A stretch of 64,000 bases of DNA from Maritimibacter sp. (GCA_002695005.1 NZNT01000020.1:248001-312000); one strand, 5' to 3'; positions 8,325 to 16,952 are shown, counted from the stretch's first letter. Notes: generated from the letters alone by a model not told the origin. A program made the numbers and translations.

Positions 8325-9560
8325 ATGGACCTGGGTGTCACCGAAAAGGTCAAGCCGCTGATCGAAGCCATCGGCAAGCTGATGGAGGAAAAGATCGTTC
8401 CCCTCGGCGAGGAGTATGAAGAAGAGATCGGGAACAATCCCCAGAACGACCGCTTCGTCCTGAACGACCGTCAGAAGGAAATCCTCGACGAGCTGAAATC
8501 CGAGGCCAAGAAGCGCGGGCTGTGGAACTTCTGGCTCACCGACAGCGAGGCGGGCTATGGCCTGACTACCGTCGAATACGCCTATCTGGCCGAAGAGATG
8601 GGCAAGGCCCCGCTGGGGGCCGAGACGTTCAACTGTTCCGCGCCCGACACCGGAAACATGGAGGTGCTGGAGCGCTACGGCACGCAGGCCCACAAGGACC
8701 GCTGGCTGAAACCGCTGCTGGATGGAGAGATCCGCTCGGCCTATGTCATGACCGAGCCGGGCGTGGCGTCGTCGGACGCCGTTCAACTGTCCTTCGAGGC
8801 GAAGAAGGACGGGGACGAGTGGGTCCTGAACGGTGAGAAGTGGTGGATTTCCGGCGCGGGCGACCCGCGTTGCGGCGTCTATATCGTGCTGGCCCAGACC
8901 GACCCCGAGGCCGCCAAACATGCGCGGCATACGATGTTCGTGATGGATGCCGACACGCCGGGCGTCGAGATTCTGCGCCCGATGCAGGTCTTCGGCAACG
9001 ACGACGCGCCGCACGGCCACATGCACATGAAATTCAACGACGTCCGCCTTCCCGCGGATGCCGTGATCCTCGGTGAAGGACGCGGCTTTGAAGTGGCGCA
9101 AGGGCGGCTTGGACCGGGCCGCATCCACCACTGCATGCGGGCCATCGGTCAGGCCGAGCGGGCGCTGACCCTGATGTGCAAGCGTGGCCTTGCCCGCGAA
9201 GCCTTCGGCAAGAAGATCGCCACACTGGGCGCCAACTTCGACATCATCGCCAACGCGCGCATGGAGATCGAGATGGCGCGTCTCCTCTGCCTCAAGGCCG
9301 CATACATGATGGACACGGTCGGCGTGAAGGAAGCGCAGCCGTGGATTTCGCAGATCAAGGTGGTGGCCCCGCTCATGGCGACCAAGGTGGTCGACGAGGC
9401 GATGCAGATGCATGGCGGCGAAGGGATCAGCCAGGATCAGCCGCTCGCGCGGATGTATACCAACCTGCGCACCCTGCGCTTCGCGGATGGTCCCGACGCG
9501 GTCCACCGCCGTCAGGTCGCGCGGGCGGAGCTGCGCAAATACACCAATGAGAAGATCTGA
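8325..9560 (+). CDS. ACAD10/11-type acyl-CoA dehydrogenase
   Basis: The 411-residue dehydrogenase differs from the two upstream enzymes and matches the C-terminal half of mammalian ACAD11: NCSAPDTGNMEVL, MTEPGVASSDA, GEKWWISGAGDP, GRGFEVAQGRLGPGRIHHCM and the signature ADGPDAVH near the C-terminus. In ACAD10/11 and the bacterial LvaC system this domain works on phosphorylated 4-hydroxyacyl-CoAs made by an APH-type kinase. Such a kinase is encoded 664 bases downstream in the same operon. The ATG at 8325 follows GGAGG. The stop TGA is immediately followed by the ATG of the phosphatase-like gene. Confidence 0.9.
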   Translation: MDLGVTEKVKPLIEAIGKLMEEKIVPLGEEYEEEIGNNPQNDRFVLNDRQKEILDELKSEAKKRGLWNFWLTDSEAGYGLTTVEYAYLAEEMGKAPLGAETFNCSAPDTGNMEVLERYGTQAHKDRWLKPLLDGEIRSAYVMTEPGVASSDAVQLSFEAKKDGDEWVLNGEKWWISGAGDPRCGVYIVLAQTDPEAAKHARHTMFVMDADTPGVEILRPMQVFGNDDAPHGHMHMKFNDVRLPADAVILGEGRGFEVAQGRLGPGRIHHCMRAIGQAERALTLMCKRGLAREAFGKKIATLGANFDIIANARMEIEMARLLCLKAAYMMDTVGVKEAQPWISQIKVVAPLMATKVVDEAMQMHGGEGISQDQPLARMYTNLRTLRFADGPDAVHRRQVARAELRKYTNEKI

Positions 9561-10217
9561 ATGGGTCTTCTCACCATCATCCGTCACGCCCAGGCCTCTT
9601 TCGGGGCGGCGAATTACGACAAGCTTTCCGAGCTGGGTCATCGCCAATCCGAGGCGCTGGGCGTGGCGCTGAAGGCGCAGGGCTGGACATGGCCGGACAA
9701 GGTCATGGTCGGCTCGCAGGTCCGCCACCGCGAGACGCTGGAGGGGATCGCCAAGGGCTATGGCGTGGACGCGGACCCTGTGGTGCATCCCGGTCTGAAC
9801 GAGTTCGATTTTTCCGCGCTGCTGGAGGCGCACAAGCAGACCGACGCGTTGCCCGAGCATACCAAGGGCGACCGTGCCGCGCATTTCCGGCAACTCAAGG
9901 CGACGGTTCTTGCGTGGCAGGCAGATGCCATCGACACCCCGCCGGAGACCTTCGGGGCCTTCGTGGGCCGGGTGCGCGATGCGATGGCGGCGGCGGAGGG
10001 CGATACGCTGATGGTTTCGTCCGGCGGTGCGATCAGCCAGATGATCCGGCTGGTGATGGACGCGCCCGCCGAGCAGCAGATCCTGCTTCAACTCCAGATG
10101 AAGAACTGCGCCGTGAACAAGATCGTGCAGGGGCGCAACGGCGCCTATCTGCACGGCTTCAACGAAACCCCGCATATCGACGCCGCCAACGCGGACGAGA
10201 TGCTGACCTATAGCTGA
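9561..10217 (+). CDS. Histidine-phosphatase-superfamily protein lacking the usual second His
   Basis: The 218-residue cytoplasmic protein has the phosphoglycerate-mutase/histidine-phosphatase start (IIRHAQ, with Arg8 and phospho-acceptor His9) and a second arginine region (SQVRHRETL). At the position of the family's second catalytic histidine, normally SHGG, it reads SSGG (Ser153-Ser154). It may therefore be a phosphatase with altered chemistry or a regulatory pseudoenzyme. It is inserted directly between the ACAD11-like dehydrogenase and the matching kinase, with no intergenic space upstream and 7 bases downstream. That placement suggests it acts on the phosphorylated intermediate of this pair. 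Function is inferred. Confidence 0.85.
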   Translation: MGLLTIIRHAQASFGAANYDKLSELGHRQSEALGVALKAQGWTWPDKVMVGSQVRHRETLEGIAKGYGVDADPVVHPGLNEFDFSALLEAHKQTDALPEHTKGDRAAHFRQLKATVLAWQADAIDTPPETFGAFVGRVRDAMAAAEGDTLMVSSGGAISQMIRLVMDAPAEQQILLQLQMKNCAVNKIVQGRNGAYLHGFNETPHIDAANADEMLTYS

Positions 10218-10224
10218 GGGAGCC

Positions 10225-11247
10225 ATGTCAGACACCCAACAGCTCGACACCGAGGCCGTCGCCAGGTGGCTTGAGGCCAATATGGACGGCTTCACCGGGC
10301 CGATCACGGCCGAGAAATTCGACGTCGGACAGTCGAACCCGACCTTCCGGCTCGACACCCCTACAGGTCCGTATGTTCTGCGCCGCAAGCCGCCGGGGCA
10401 GTTGCTCAAGTCCGCACACGCGGTCGACCGGGAATTCCGGGTGCAATCGGCGCTGGCGGACACGGACGTGCCGGTGGCCAAGATGCATGTGCTTTGCGAG
10501 GACCCGGACGTCATCGGCTCCGACTTCTATGTGATGGAGGCTGTCGCGGGCCGCAATATCGACGACCCGCGCATCCCGGACGTGTCAAACGAGGAACGCG
10601 CGGCGATCTATGCCGAGATGTGCCGGGTTCTCGCCGCGATCCACGAGGTCGACATCGAGGCGGTCGGGCTGGCGGACTACGGCCCGCCGGGCAACTATTT
10701 CGAGCGCCAGATCGGGCGCTGGACCAAGCAATACCGCGCGTCGGAAACCGAGAGCATCGCGGACATGGACGCGCTGATCGACTGGCTGCCGGACAATATT
10801 CCCGACGACGACCAGCGGCGGTTGGTGCATGGCGATTACCGTATCGACAACATGCTGTTTCAGACTGACGGGCCGCGCTGCGCCGCCGTGCTCGATTGGG
10901 AGTTGTCGACCATCGGCCACCCCTATGCGGACCTCGCCTCGCTCCTGATGCAGTGGCAGATGCCGCCGGGGGCCGAAGGGCGCGGGCTGGGCGGTGTGGA
11001 CCGCGCCGCGCTCGGCATTCCGACGGACGAGGAATTCGTCGGCATGTACTGCAGGGCCCGCGGGCTTTCGGGCATCCCCGGCATGAATTTCTACGTCGCC
11101 TTCGCCTTCTTCCGCATGGGGGCGATCATTCAGGGTGTCTACAAACGTGCGCTGGACGGCAATGCGTCGAACCCCGAACGGGCGATGCGGCTGGGCAAGG
11201 CGGTTCCGAATTTCGCGGCAGGGGGGCTGAAGGCGGCGCATGGCTGA
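10225..11247 (+). CDS. ACAD10/11-type phosphotransferase (APH-fold kinase)
   Basis: The 340-residue kinase has an aminoglycoside-phosphotransferase fold: GQSNPTF in the N-lobe, YVLRRKPPG, HAVDREFRV, catalytic loop HGDYRIDN (His202, Asp204) and metal-binding VLDWELSTIGHPYADLA. It resembles the N-terminal domain of mammalian ACAD11 and LvaA of Pseudomonas levulinate catabolism, which phosphorylate the 4-hydroxyl of 4-hydroxyacyl-CoAs. Together with the ACAD11-like gene it can form the split bacterial version of that fusion. The 3' end overlaps the next gene by 8 bases. Substrate chain is unknown. Confidence 0.9.
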   Translation: MSDTQQLDTEAVARWLEANMDGFTGPITAEKFDVGQSNPTFRLDTPTGPYVLRRKPPGQLLKSAHAVDREFRVQSALADTDVPVAKMHVLCEDPDVIGSDFYVMEAVAGRNIDDPRIPDVSNEERAAIYAEMCRVLAAIHEVDIEAVGLADYGPPGNYFERQIGRWTKQYRASETESIADMDALIDWLPDNIPDDDQRRLVHGDYRIDNMLFQTDGPRCAAVLDWELSTIGHPYADLASLLMQWQMPPGAEGRGLGGVDRAALGIPTDEEFVGMYCRARGLSGIPGMNFYVAFAFFRMGAIIQGVYKRALDGNASNPERAMRLGKAVPNFAAGGLKAAHG

Positions 11248-12022
11248 TTTCAACGGAAAAGTGGTGCAGATCACCGGCGCGGCTTCGGGCTTCGGTGCGA
11301 TGGCGGCGGCGGAGTTTGCGCGGGGCGGGGCGAAGCTTCTGCTCTCCGACGTGAACGGTGACGGGCTGGATGAGGTTGCGCGCAACCTCGAAAGCCTCGG
11401 GGCCGAGGTTTTGACCGACGCCTTCTCGGTCGCCGACGACGCCGCGATGGAGGCGCATGTCGCGAAAGGCATCGACCGGTTCGGCCGGCTCGACATCGCG
11501 CTCAACAACGCCGGTATCGGCGGCGGGCTGTGCCGCCTGCCGGACATCCCGCTGGAAACATACGATCAGATCATGGAGATCAACGCCAAGGGCGTCTTCA
11601 TCGGGATGCGCCATCAGATTCCCGCCATGCTCGCCCAGGGCGGCGGGTCGATCCTGAATACCGCGTCGGCGGCTGGCCTCGTGGGGTCCGGCCAGCTCGC
11701 GGCCTATGCCGCGTCGAAGCATGCGGTCATCGGCATGACCAAGGCGGCGGCCGACGAGGTCGCGCGCAAGGGCATCCGCGTCAATGCGATCTGCCCCAGC
11801 TTCGCCTCCACCCCGATGGTCGAGGCGATGGGCGACATCATGGGCGAGCGTCACGGGATCAGCCGGGAAGAGGCCTACAACGCCATTGCCTCCCGCGTGC
11901 CGATGCGCCGGGTCGCCGATCCGATGGAGGTCGTTCAGGCGATGCTCTGGATCGTTTCGGACGCCAACAGTTTCATGACGGGACAGGCCATTTCAATTGA
12001 TGGGGGCCTGACCGCTGTATAA
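11240..12022 (+). CDS. Short-chain dehydrogenase/reductase
   Basis: The 260-residue classical SDR has ITGAASGFG in the Rossmann loop, NNAGIGGG, a catalytic Ser in ILNTASAAG and YAASKHAV (Tyr/Lys). The C-terminal MTGQAISIDGG segment is typical. The start overlaps the kinase stop by 8 bases, so translation is coupled. In the levulinate system an SDR (LvaD) accompanies the kinase and dehydrogenase, which is a parallel for this position. Substrate and direction cannot be read from sequence. Confidence 0.9.
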   Translation: MADFNGKVVQITGAASGFGAMAAAEFARGGAKLLLSDVNGDGLDEVARNLESLGAEVLTDAFSVADDAAMEAHVAKGIDRFGRLDIALNNAGIGGGLCRLPDIPLETYDQIMEINAKGVFIGMRHQIPAMLAQGGGSILNTASAAGLVGSGQLAAYAASKHAVIGMTKAAADEVARKGIRVNAICPSFASTPMVEAMGDIMGERHGISREEAYNAIASRVPMRRVADPMEVVQAMLWIVSDANSFMTGQAISIDGGLTAV

Positions 12023-12033
12023 GAGGTTAACGC

Positions 12034-12852
12034 ATGGGCAAGGATGACCTGATCGAAGACGTCGATACCGACGGCGACCGCAAGTTCGTGACCGCGCTGG
12101 CGCGGGGCCTCGACGTTCTTCGCTGCTTCAAGCCCTACGAAACCAACCTCACCAATCAGGAAATCGCGCAGCGCACCGGGCTGCCGAAACCGACCATCTC
12201 GCGCCTGACGCACACGCTGCGCAAACTCGACTATCTCGTGTATTCCGAGCGGACCGGCACCTATCGCCTTGGCGCGGGTGTTCTGGCGCTGGGGTTCGGC
12301 GTGTTGTCATCCATCGAGATGACCGACCGGGCCCGCGATGAGCTCGCCGCGCTCTGCGACGAGGGGCCGAACCCGCACATCACGTCGGCACTGGCCGAGC
12401 AGCACCGCCTGCGCGCCGTCTATACCACCGTTCACCGCTCGAAAGAGGCCATCGCGCTGACCATCAACGTGGGCGCGCGGCTGCCCCTGTTCTATTCCGC
12501 TATCGGACGGGCGATCCTTGTCGGGATGACCGAGAAACAGCGCACGGCGCTTGTCGATCAGGGCCTGCGCGAGCTGCCCGATCAACGCGCACGGATCATG
12601 AAGGCGGTCGAGAACGGGTTGCGCGACTACGAGGAGCACGGGCTTTGCACCGGCTTCGGCGAGTGGCGCAAGGATGTGAACGGCCTTGCCGTGCCGGTCT
12701 TTTCGCTCAACGGCGACCGTATTCACGGGCTGAACGTCGGCGGGCCGTCTTTCTTCGTCGAGCCGGACGAACTGCTCGAACATTACGCCGAGCGTGTGAA
12801 ACGCGCCGCCACGAACCTGTCTTCGGGGGCACCCGGGAAGCCCGCGGCATGA
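12034..12852 (+). CDS. IclR-family transcriptional regulator
   Basis: The 272-residue regulator has an N-terminal winged helix (about residues 20-80, recognition region NQEIAQRTGLPKPTISRLTH) and the C-terminal IclR effector domain (about 90-260). IclR proteins usually bind a pathway intermediate and control their own catabolic operon, so this is the obvious candidate regulator of the acyl-CoA operon and the divergent transporter. The gene lies 11 bases after the SDR, and its stop overlaps the thioesterase ATG. It therefore sits inside the operon it may control. Its operator is not known; the dyads at 2451 and 8267 are candidates. Confidence 0.9.
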   Translation: MGKDDLIEDVDTDGDRKFVTALARGLDVLRCFKPYETNLTNQEIAQRTGLPKPTISRLTHTLRKLDYLVYSERTGTYRLGAGVLALGFGVLSSIEMTDRARDELAALCDEGPNPHITSALAEQHRLRAVYTTVHRSKEAIALTINVGARLPLFYSAIGRAILVGMTEKQRTALVDQGLRELPDQRARIMKAVENGLRDYEEHGLCTGFGEWRKDVNGLAVPVFSLNGDRIHGLNVGGPSFFVEPDELLEHYAERVKRAATNLSSGAPGKPAA

Positions 12853-13253
12853 CGCTCGACCCCGCTCTCGTCGAAGACCCCTATGAACTCCAGAAACTCC
12901 TCGGGTTCGAGATTGTGGACTGGTCCGAGGATTATGCCCGCTTCGACCTGCCGCTCGCCGTCAAGCTCACCAATCGCTACGGCATCCCGCATGGCGGGGT
13001 CTATGCCGTTCTGGCCGATACGGTGATGGGCTTTGCGGGCTGCTACACGGGGTCGACCGAGGACAGGCGCCTGGCCATGACGCTGTCGTTGAACATGAAT
13101 TACCTCAGCGTGCCGTCTGGCACTGTCCTGATCGCCGAGGGGCGCAGGACAGGGGGCGGGCGCAAGAGTTTCTTCGGCGAAGCGACGATCCGCGACGATA
13201 CCGGCGGTCTGGTCGCGACCGGAACGGGCGTTTTCCGCTATCGGTCGCGGTAA
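12849..13253 (+). CDS. PaaI-type hot-dog thioesterase
   Basis: The 134-residue protein belongs to the PaaI/YdiI group of acyl-CoA thioesterases, recognisable from the RYGIPHGGVYAVLADTVMG segment, which holds the family's HGG motif and catalytic acid. It probably hydrolyses stalled acyl-CoA intermediates and frees CoA. The ATG at 12849 is fixed by the ATGA overlap with the IclR gene; an upstream extension would lie wholly inside that gene. It is the last gene of the operon. The 98-base gap after it holds the start region of deoC. Confidence 0.87.
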   Translation: MTLDPALVEDPYELQKLLGFEIVDWSEDYARFDLPLAVKLTNRYGIPHGGVYAVLADTVMGFAGCYTGSTEDRRLAMTLSLNMNYLSVPSGTVLIAEGRRTGGGRKSFFGEATIRDDTGGLVATGTGVFRYRSR

Positions 13254-13351
13254 GGCTTTCGCCGCCAGACCTTGTAAATTTGACCAAACGGAAAATATTG
13301 CCTTGTGACCCCGCAGGTGCGAGGCTCACCACGACACATCCGGAGATCGAC

Positions 13352-14356
13352 GTGCAAACCGAACGAGACACAGCGAAGGCCCAGCTCGGGGCCGCGCAGC
13401 TTCCCGACGTGGTCGAGAAGCGCAATCCGGGCATGCCGCTGGACATGGACTGGGTCCGCGCGGTTCAGGTAAACACCTCGGCTGTCGAGCGGCGCGCAGG
13501 CACCATCGGCGCGCGCCGGTCGGTGAAAAAGGATTATCAGGCGGCCTGGCTGCTCAAGGCGATCACGCTGATCGACCTCACGACGCTGTCGGGCGACGAC
13601 ACTAAGAACCGGGTGCGCCGCTTGTGCGCGAAGGCCGCGCATCCGGTGCGCCACGACATCCTCGATGCGCTCGGGATCGACGCGATCACGACCGGCGCGG
13701 TCTGCGTGTATCACGACATGATCGGGGCCGCGGTCGATGCGCTCGAAGGCACGAACATCCCTGTCGCGGCCGTGTCCACCGGGTTCCCGGCGGGCCTGTC
13801 GCCCTTCAAGCTTCGCGTGGCCGAGATCGGCGAAAGCGTGAAGGCCGGGGCCGACGAAATCGACATCGTCATCTCGCGCCGTCACGTCCTCGAAGGCGAC
13901 TGGCAGGCGCTTTATGATGAGATGCGCACCTTCCGCGAGGCCTGCGGAGATGCCCACGTCAAGGCGATCCTCGCTACCGGCGAGCTTGGCACCCTGCGCA
14001 ACGTGGCGCGCGCCTCGCTCGTCTGCATGATGGCGGGGGCGGACTTCATCAAGACCTCGACCGGCAAGGAAGGCGTGAACGCGACCTTGCCCGTGAGCCT
14101 CGTCATGATGCGCGCGATCCGGGACTATTACGAACGCACCGGCATCAAGGTCGGCTATAAGCCCGCAGGCGGCATCTCCAAGGCCAAGGACTCGCTCACC
14201 TATCTCGCACTGGTGAAAGAGGAACTGGGCGACGACTGGCTCGACCCGCACCTGTTCCGCTTCGGGGCCTCGTCGCTTCTGGGCGATATCGAGCGGCAGC
14301 TGGAGCACCACGTCACGGGCCATTATTCGGCGGGCTACCGCCATGCGATGGGGTAA
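13352..14356 (+). CDS. deoC: Deoxyribose-phosphate aldolase DeoC
   Basis: The enzyme cleaves 2-deoxyribose-5-phosphate to glyceraldehyde-3-phosphate and acetaldehyde. It is an (alpha/beta)8 class-I aldolase with the Schiff-base lysine in GADFIKTSTGKEG (Lys234), followed by KVGYKPAGGIS carrying the second lysine. I choose the GTG at 13352 because CGGAG lies six bases upstream; an in-frame TTG at 13280 gives a longer form without a good ribosome site. At about 334 residues it is longer than E. coli DeoC because of an N-terminal extension. The ALDH16 gene starts 3 bases after the stop, suggesting that the acetaldehyde is oxidised by that enzyme. Confidence 0.93.
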   Translation: MQTERDTAKAQLGAAQLPDVVEKRNPGMPLDMDWVRAVQVNTSAVERRAGTIGARRSVKKDYQAAWLLKAITLIDLTTLSGDDTKNRVRRLCAKAAHPVRHDILDALGIDAITTGAVCVYHDMIGAAVDALEGTNIPVAAVSTGFPAGLSPFKLRVAEIGESVKAGADEIDIVISRRHVLEGDWQALYDEMRTFREACGDAHVKAILATGELGTLRNVARASLVCMMAGADFIKTSTGKEGVNATLPVSLVMMRAIRDYYERTGIKVGYKPAGGISKAKDSLTYLALVKEELGDDWLDPHLFRFGASSLLGDIERQLEHHVTGHYSAGYRHAMG

Positions 14357-14359
14357 GGC

Positions 14360-16711
14360 ATGACCATCAAGGAAATCTTCGACACCATGGATTATGGGAC
14401 CGCCCCCGAGAGCGCCGCCGAGGCGCGAGCGTGGATCGACGCGCATGACGGCGCCTTCGGCCTGTTCATCGACGGGGCGTGGACCAAACCGGGCCAGACC
14501 TTCGACACGAAGAACCCGGCGACGGGCGACGTTCTGGCCAAGGTCACCCAGGCGGGGGCCGACGACGTCGACCGCGCCGTTCAGGCTGCGCGAAAAGCGC
14601 AACCGGGCTGGGCCAAGCTGTCGGGCCACCAGCGCGCGCGCATCCTCTATGCCCTCGCTCGCCTCGTTCAGAAACACGCCCGCCTGTTTTCCGTGCTCGA
14701 AACGCTCGACAACGGCAAGCCGATCCGCGAAAGCCGCGACATCGACATTCCGCTTGTCGCGCGCCACTTCTACTACCACGCCGGCATGGCCCAGCTTCAG
14801 GATGCGGAGCTGCCCGACCGTGAGGCACTGGGCGTCGCGGGCCAGATCATCCCGTGGAACTTCCCCCTCCTGATGCTCGCGTGGAAAATCGCGCCGGCCA
14901 TCGCGATGGGCAACACGGTGGTCCTGAAGCCTGCCGAATACACCTCGCTCACCGCACTTCTCTTTGCCGAGATCTGCGAGGAGGCGGGCGTGCCGAAGGG
15001 CGTCGTGAACATCGTGACCGGCGATGGTGTGACGGGCGAGGCCATCGTGACCCATGAAGGCATCGACAAGATCGCCTTCACCGGCTCGACCGATGTGGGC
15101 CGGATCATCCGGCAGGCGACCGCCGGGACCGGCAAGTCGCTGACGCTCGAACTGGGGGGCAAGTCGCCCTACATCGTCTTCGACGACGCGGACCTCGACT
15201 CGGCGGTCGAAGGGCTGGTCGATGCGATCTGGTTCAACCAAGGGCAGGTGTGCTGCGCAGGCTCGCGGCTGTTGGTGCATGAACCGGTGGCGGAGCGGTT
15301 CTATGCCAAGCTCAAGGCGCGCATGGCCAAGCTGCGCGTGGGCGATCCGCTCGACAAGAGCATCGATGTGGGCGCGCTGGTCGATCCCGTGCAGCACGCG
15401 CGGGTGACGAAGCTGGTGAACGAAGGCGCGGGCGAAGGCGAGGTCTTTCAGGCCCCAACCGAGATGCCTGCGACCGGGTGCTACTACCCGCCCACGCTCA
15501 TCACCGGCATGTCGCCCGCCGCGCGGCTGATGCAGGAGGAGATCTTCGGCCCGGTCCTCGTCTCCACCACCTTCCGGACACCGGAGGAGGCGGTGGCACT
15601 TGCCAACAACACCCGCTACGGGCTCGCCGCGACGCTGTGGTCCGAGAACGTGAACCTTGCGCTCGACGTGGCGCCCAAGCTGGCCGCCGGCGTCGTCTGG
15701 GTGAACGGCACCAACATGTTCGACGCGGCAGCCGGTTTTGGCGGTGTCCGCGAAAGCGGGTTCGGGCGTGAAGGCGGCTGGGAAGGGCTGTTGGCCTATA
15801 CCAAGCCCAAAGGAAAAAGCGCCACGCTGAAACCCGTCCCGGCTTTCCCGGCGCCCAAGGGGGCCAAGGTCGATGCACTCGACCGGACGGCGAAGCTCTA
15901 CATCGGTGGCAAGCAGGCCCGGCCCGACGGCGGCTATTCCCGCCCCGTCTGGTCGAAGGGCGGCGACCTTCTGGGTCACGCGAGCCTCGCCAACCGCAAG
16001 GACGTGCGCAACGCCGTCGAGGCGGCGGCCGGTGCGTCCGGCTGGGGCAAGACCACGGGGCATACCCGTGCGCAGATCCTGTATTACATCGGCGAGAACC
16101 TCTCGGCCCGCGCCGATGAATTCGCAGGCCGGATCAACGCGCTCACCAGCGCGAAGGGCGGCAAGGCCGAAGTGGAGCGCGCCATCGACCGGCTGTTCAC
16201 CTACGCCGCCTGGGCTGACAAATACGATGGCGCGGCCAAACCCGTGCCCTTGCGTGGCGTCGCGCTGGCGATGAACGAGCCGGTCGGCGTGATCGGCCAG
16301 TTCTGCCCCGACGAACACCCGCTCCTCGGCCTCGTGAGCCTCGTCGCCCCCGCCATCGCGATGGGCAACCGCGTGGTCGCCGTCGCCTCGGAACCCTTCC
16401 CGCTGGCGGCCACGGATTTCTATCAGGTGCTCGAGACATCGGATCTGCCAGGCGGGGTGGTGAATATCCTTACCGGGTCGCATGCGGAGCTGGCCGCGCC
16501 GCTTGCAGGGCATCTGAACGTCGATGCGGTCTGGAGCGGATCGGGGGCCGACCTGTCCTCGCTCGTCGAATACGAGAGCGCCGGAAACCTGAAACGGACT
16601 TGGGTGAACAATGCCCGTGGGTGTGACTGGATGGGCGCGGAGGGCGAGGGGCGGGAGTTCCTCGCACAGGCGACCGAGGTCAAGACAGTCTGGGTGCCCT
16701 ACGGCGAGTGA
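14360..16711 (+). CDS. ALDH16-type double-domain aldehyde dehydrogenase
   Basis: The 783-residue protein has two aldehyde-dehydrogenase units. The N-terminal unit (about 30-490) is catalytically complete: LELGGKSP supplies the general-base Glu and QGQVCCAGSR the nucleophilic Cys298. The C-terminal unit (about 505-783) keeps the cofactor-domain pattern (NEPVGVIGQFCPDEHPLLG, APAIAMGN, GGVVNILTG) but has no GQxC nucleophile and no LELGG. This is the ALDH16 architecture, for which a bacterial structure from the related genus Loktanella has been described. Linked to deoC, it most likely oxidises acetaldehyde to acetate with NAD. Convergent hairpins follow its stop. Confidence 0.92.
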   Translation: MTIKEIFDTMDYGTAPESAAEARAWIDAHDGAFGLFIDGAWTKPGQTFDTKNPATGDVLAKVTQAGADDVDRAVQAARKAQPGWAKLSGHQRARILYALARLVQKHARLFSVLETLDNGKPIRESRDIDIPLVARHFYYHAGMAQLQDAELPDREALGVAGQIIPWNFPLLMLAWKIAPAIAMGNTVVLKPAEYTSLTALLFAEICEEAGVPKGVVNIVTGDGVTGEAIVTHEGIDKIAFTGSTDVGRIIRQATAGTGKSLTLELGGKSPYIVFDDADLDSAVEGLVDAIWFNQGQVCCAGSRLLVHEPVAERFYAKLKARMAKLRVGDPLDKSIDVGALVDPVQHARVTKLVNEGAGEGEVFQAPTEMPATGCYYPPTLITGMSPAARLMQEEIFGPVLVSTTFRTPEEAVALANNTRYGLAATLWSENVNLALDVAPKLAAGVVWVNGTNMFDAAAGFGGVRESGFGREGGWEGLLAYTKPKGKSATLKPVPAFPAPKGAKVDALDRTAKLYIGGKQARPDGGYSRPVWSKGGDLLGHASLANRKDVRNAVEAAAGASGWGKTTGHTRAQILYYIGENLSARADEFAGRINALTSAKGGKAEVERAIDRLFTYAAWADKYDGAAKPVPLRGVALAMNEPVGVIGQFCPDEHPLLGLVSLVAPAIAMGNRVVAVASEPFPLAATDFYQVLETSDLPGGVVNILTGSHAELAAPLAGHLNVDAVWSGSGADLSSLVEYESAGNLKRTWVNNARGCDWMGAEGEGREFLAQATEVKTVWVPYGE

Positions 16712-16782
16712 GGTTTTGCGCCGGGCTTCGCCCGTCGCGGTGGCCGCCCATGCCCCGCCTTTTCAAGTCTTGAGACCGGGCA

Positions 16783-16943
16783 GGGGGGCCTCGGCCCCCC
16801 TCGCGCTGCGCGCTCACCCCCTGAAGGTTTCCTGAAACAGAGAAGCAGGACGCGCGCCCCTCTTCTTCGTTTCAAGAAACCTCGGAGGGGGGCTGGGGGA
16901 GGCAGCGCCTCCCCCAGTCGGTCGTGGCGGGCGCCAGCCCGCC
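16783..16943. repeat. Cluster of intergenic palindromes between convergent genes
   Basis: The 241-base gap between the convergent ALDH16 and PfkB genes holds five hairpins. They are an 8-bp G/C stem (16783-16800), two GTTTC/GAAAC stems (16827-16838 and 16869-16880), an 11-bp stem with loop AGC (16893-16917) and a 7-bp GGCGGGC stem (16926-16943). None has a strong T-tract. The GC-rich elements resemble dispersed intergenic palindromes of Rhodobacteraceae genomes and may end transcription from both sides. Confidence 0.6.
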
Positions 16944-16952
16944 GCGAAATAC

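Noticed and set aside
13280-13351. Longer TTG-initiated form of DeoC
   Set aside because: It adds 24 residues without a ribosome-binding site, whereas the GTG at 13352 has CGGAG at proper spacing.
13238-16513. 1091-codon minus-strand open frame across deoC and the ALDH16 gene
   Set aside because: It spans two genes with full catalytic motifs on the other strand and is rich in Arg, His and Gly; a GC-skew artefact.
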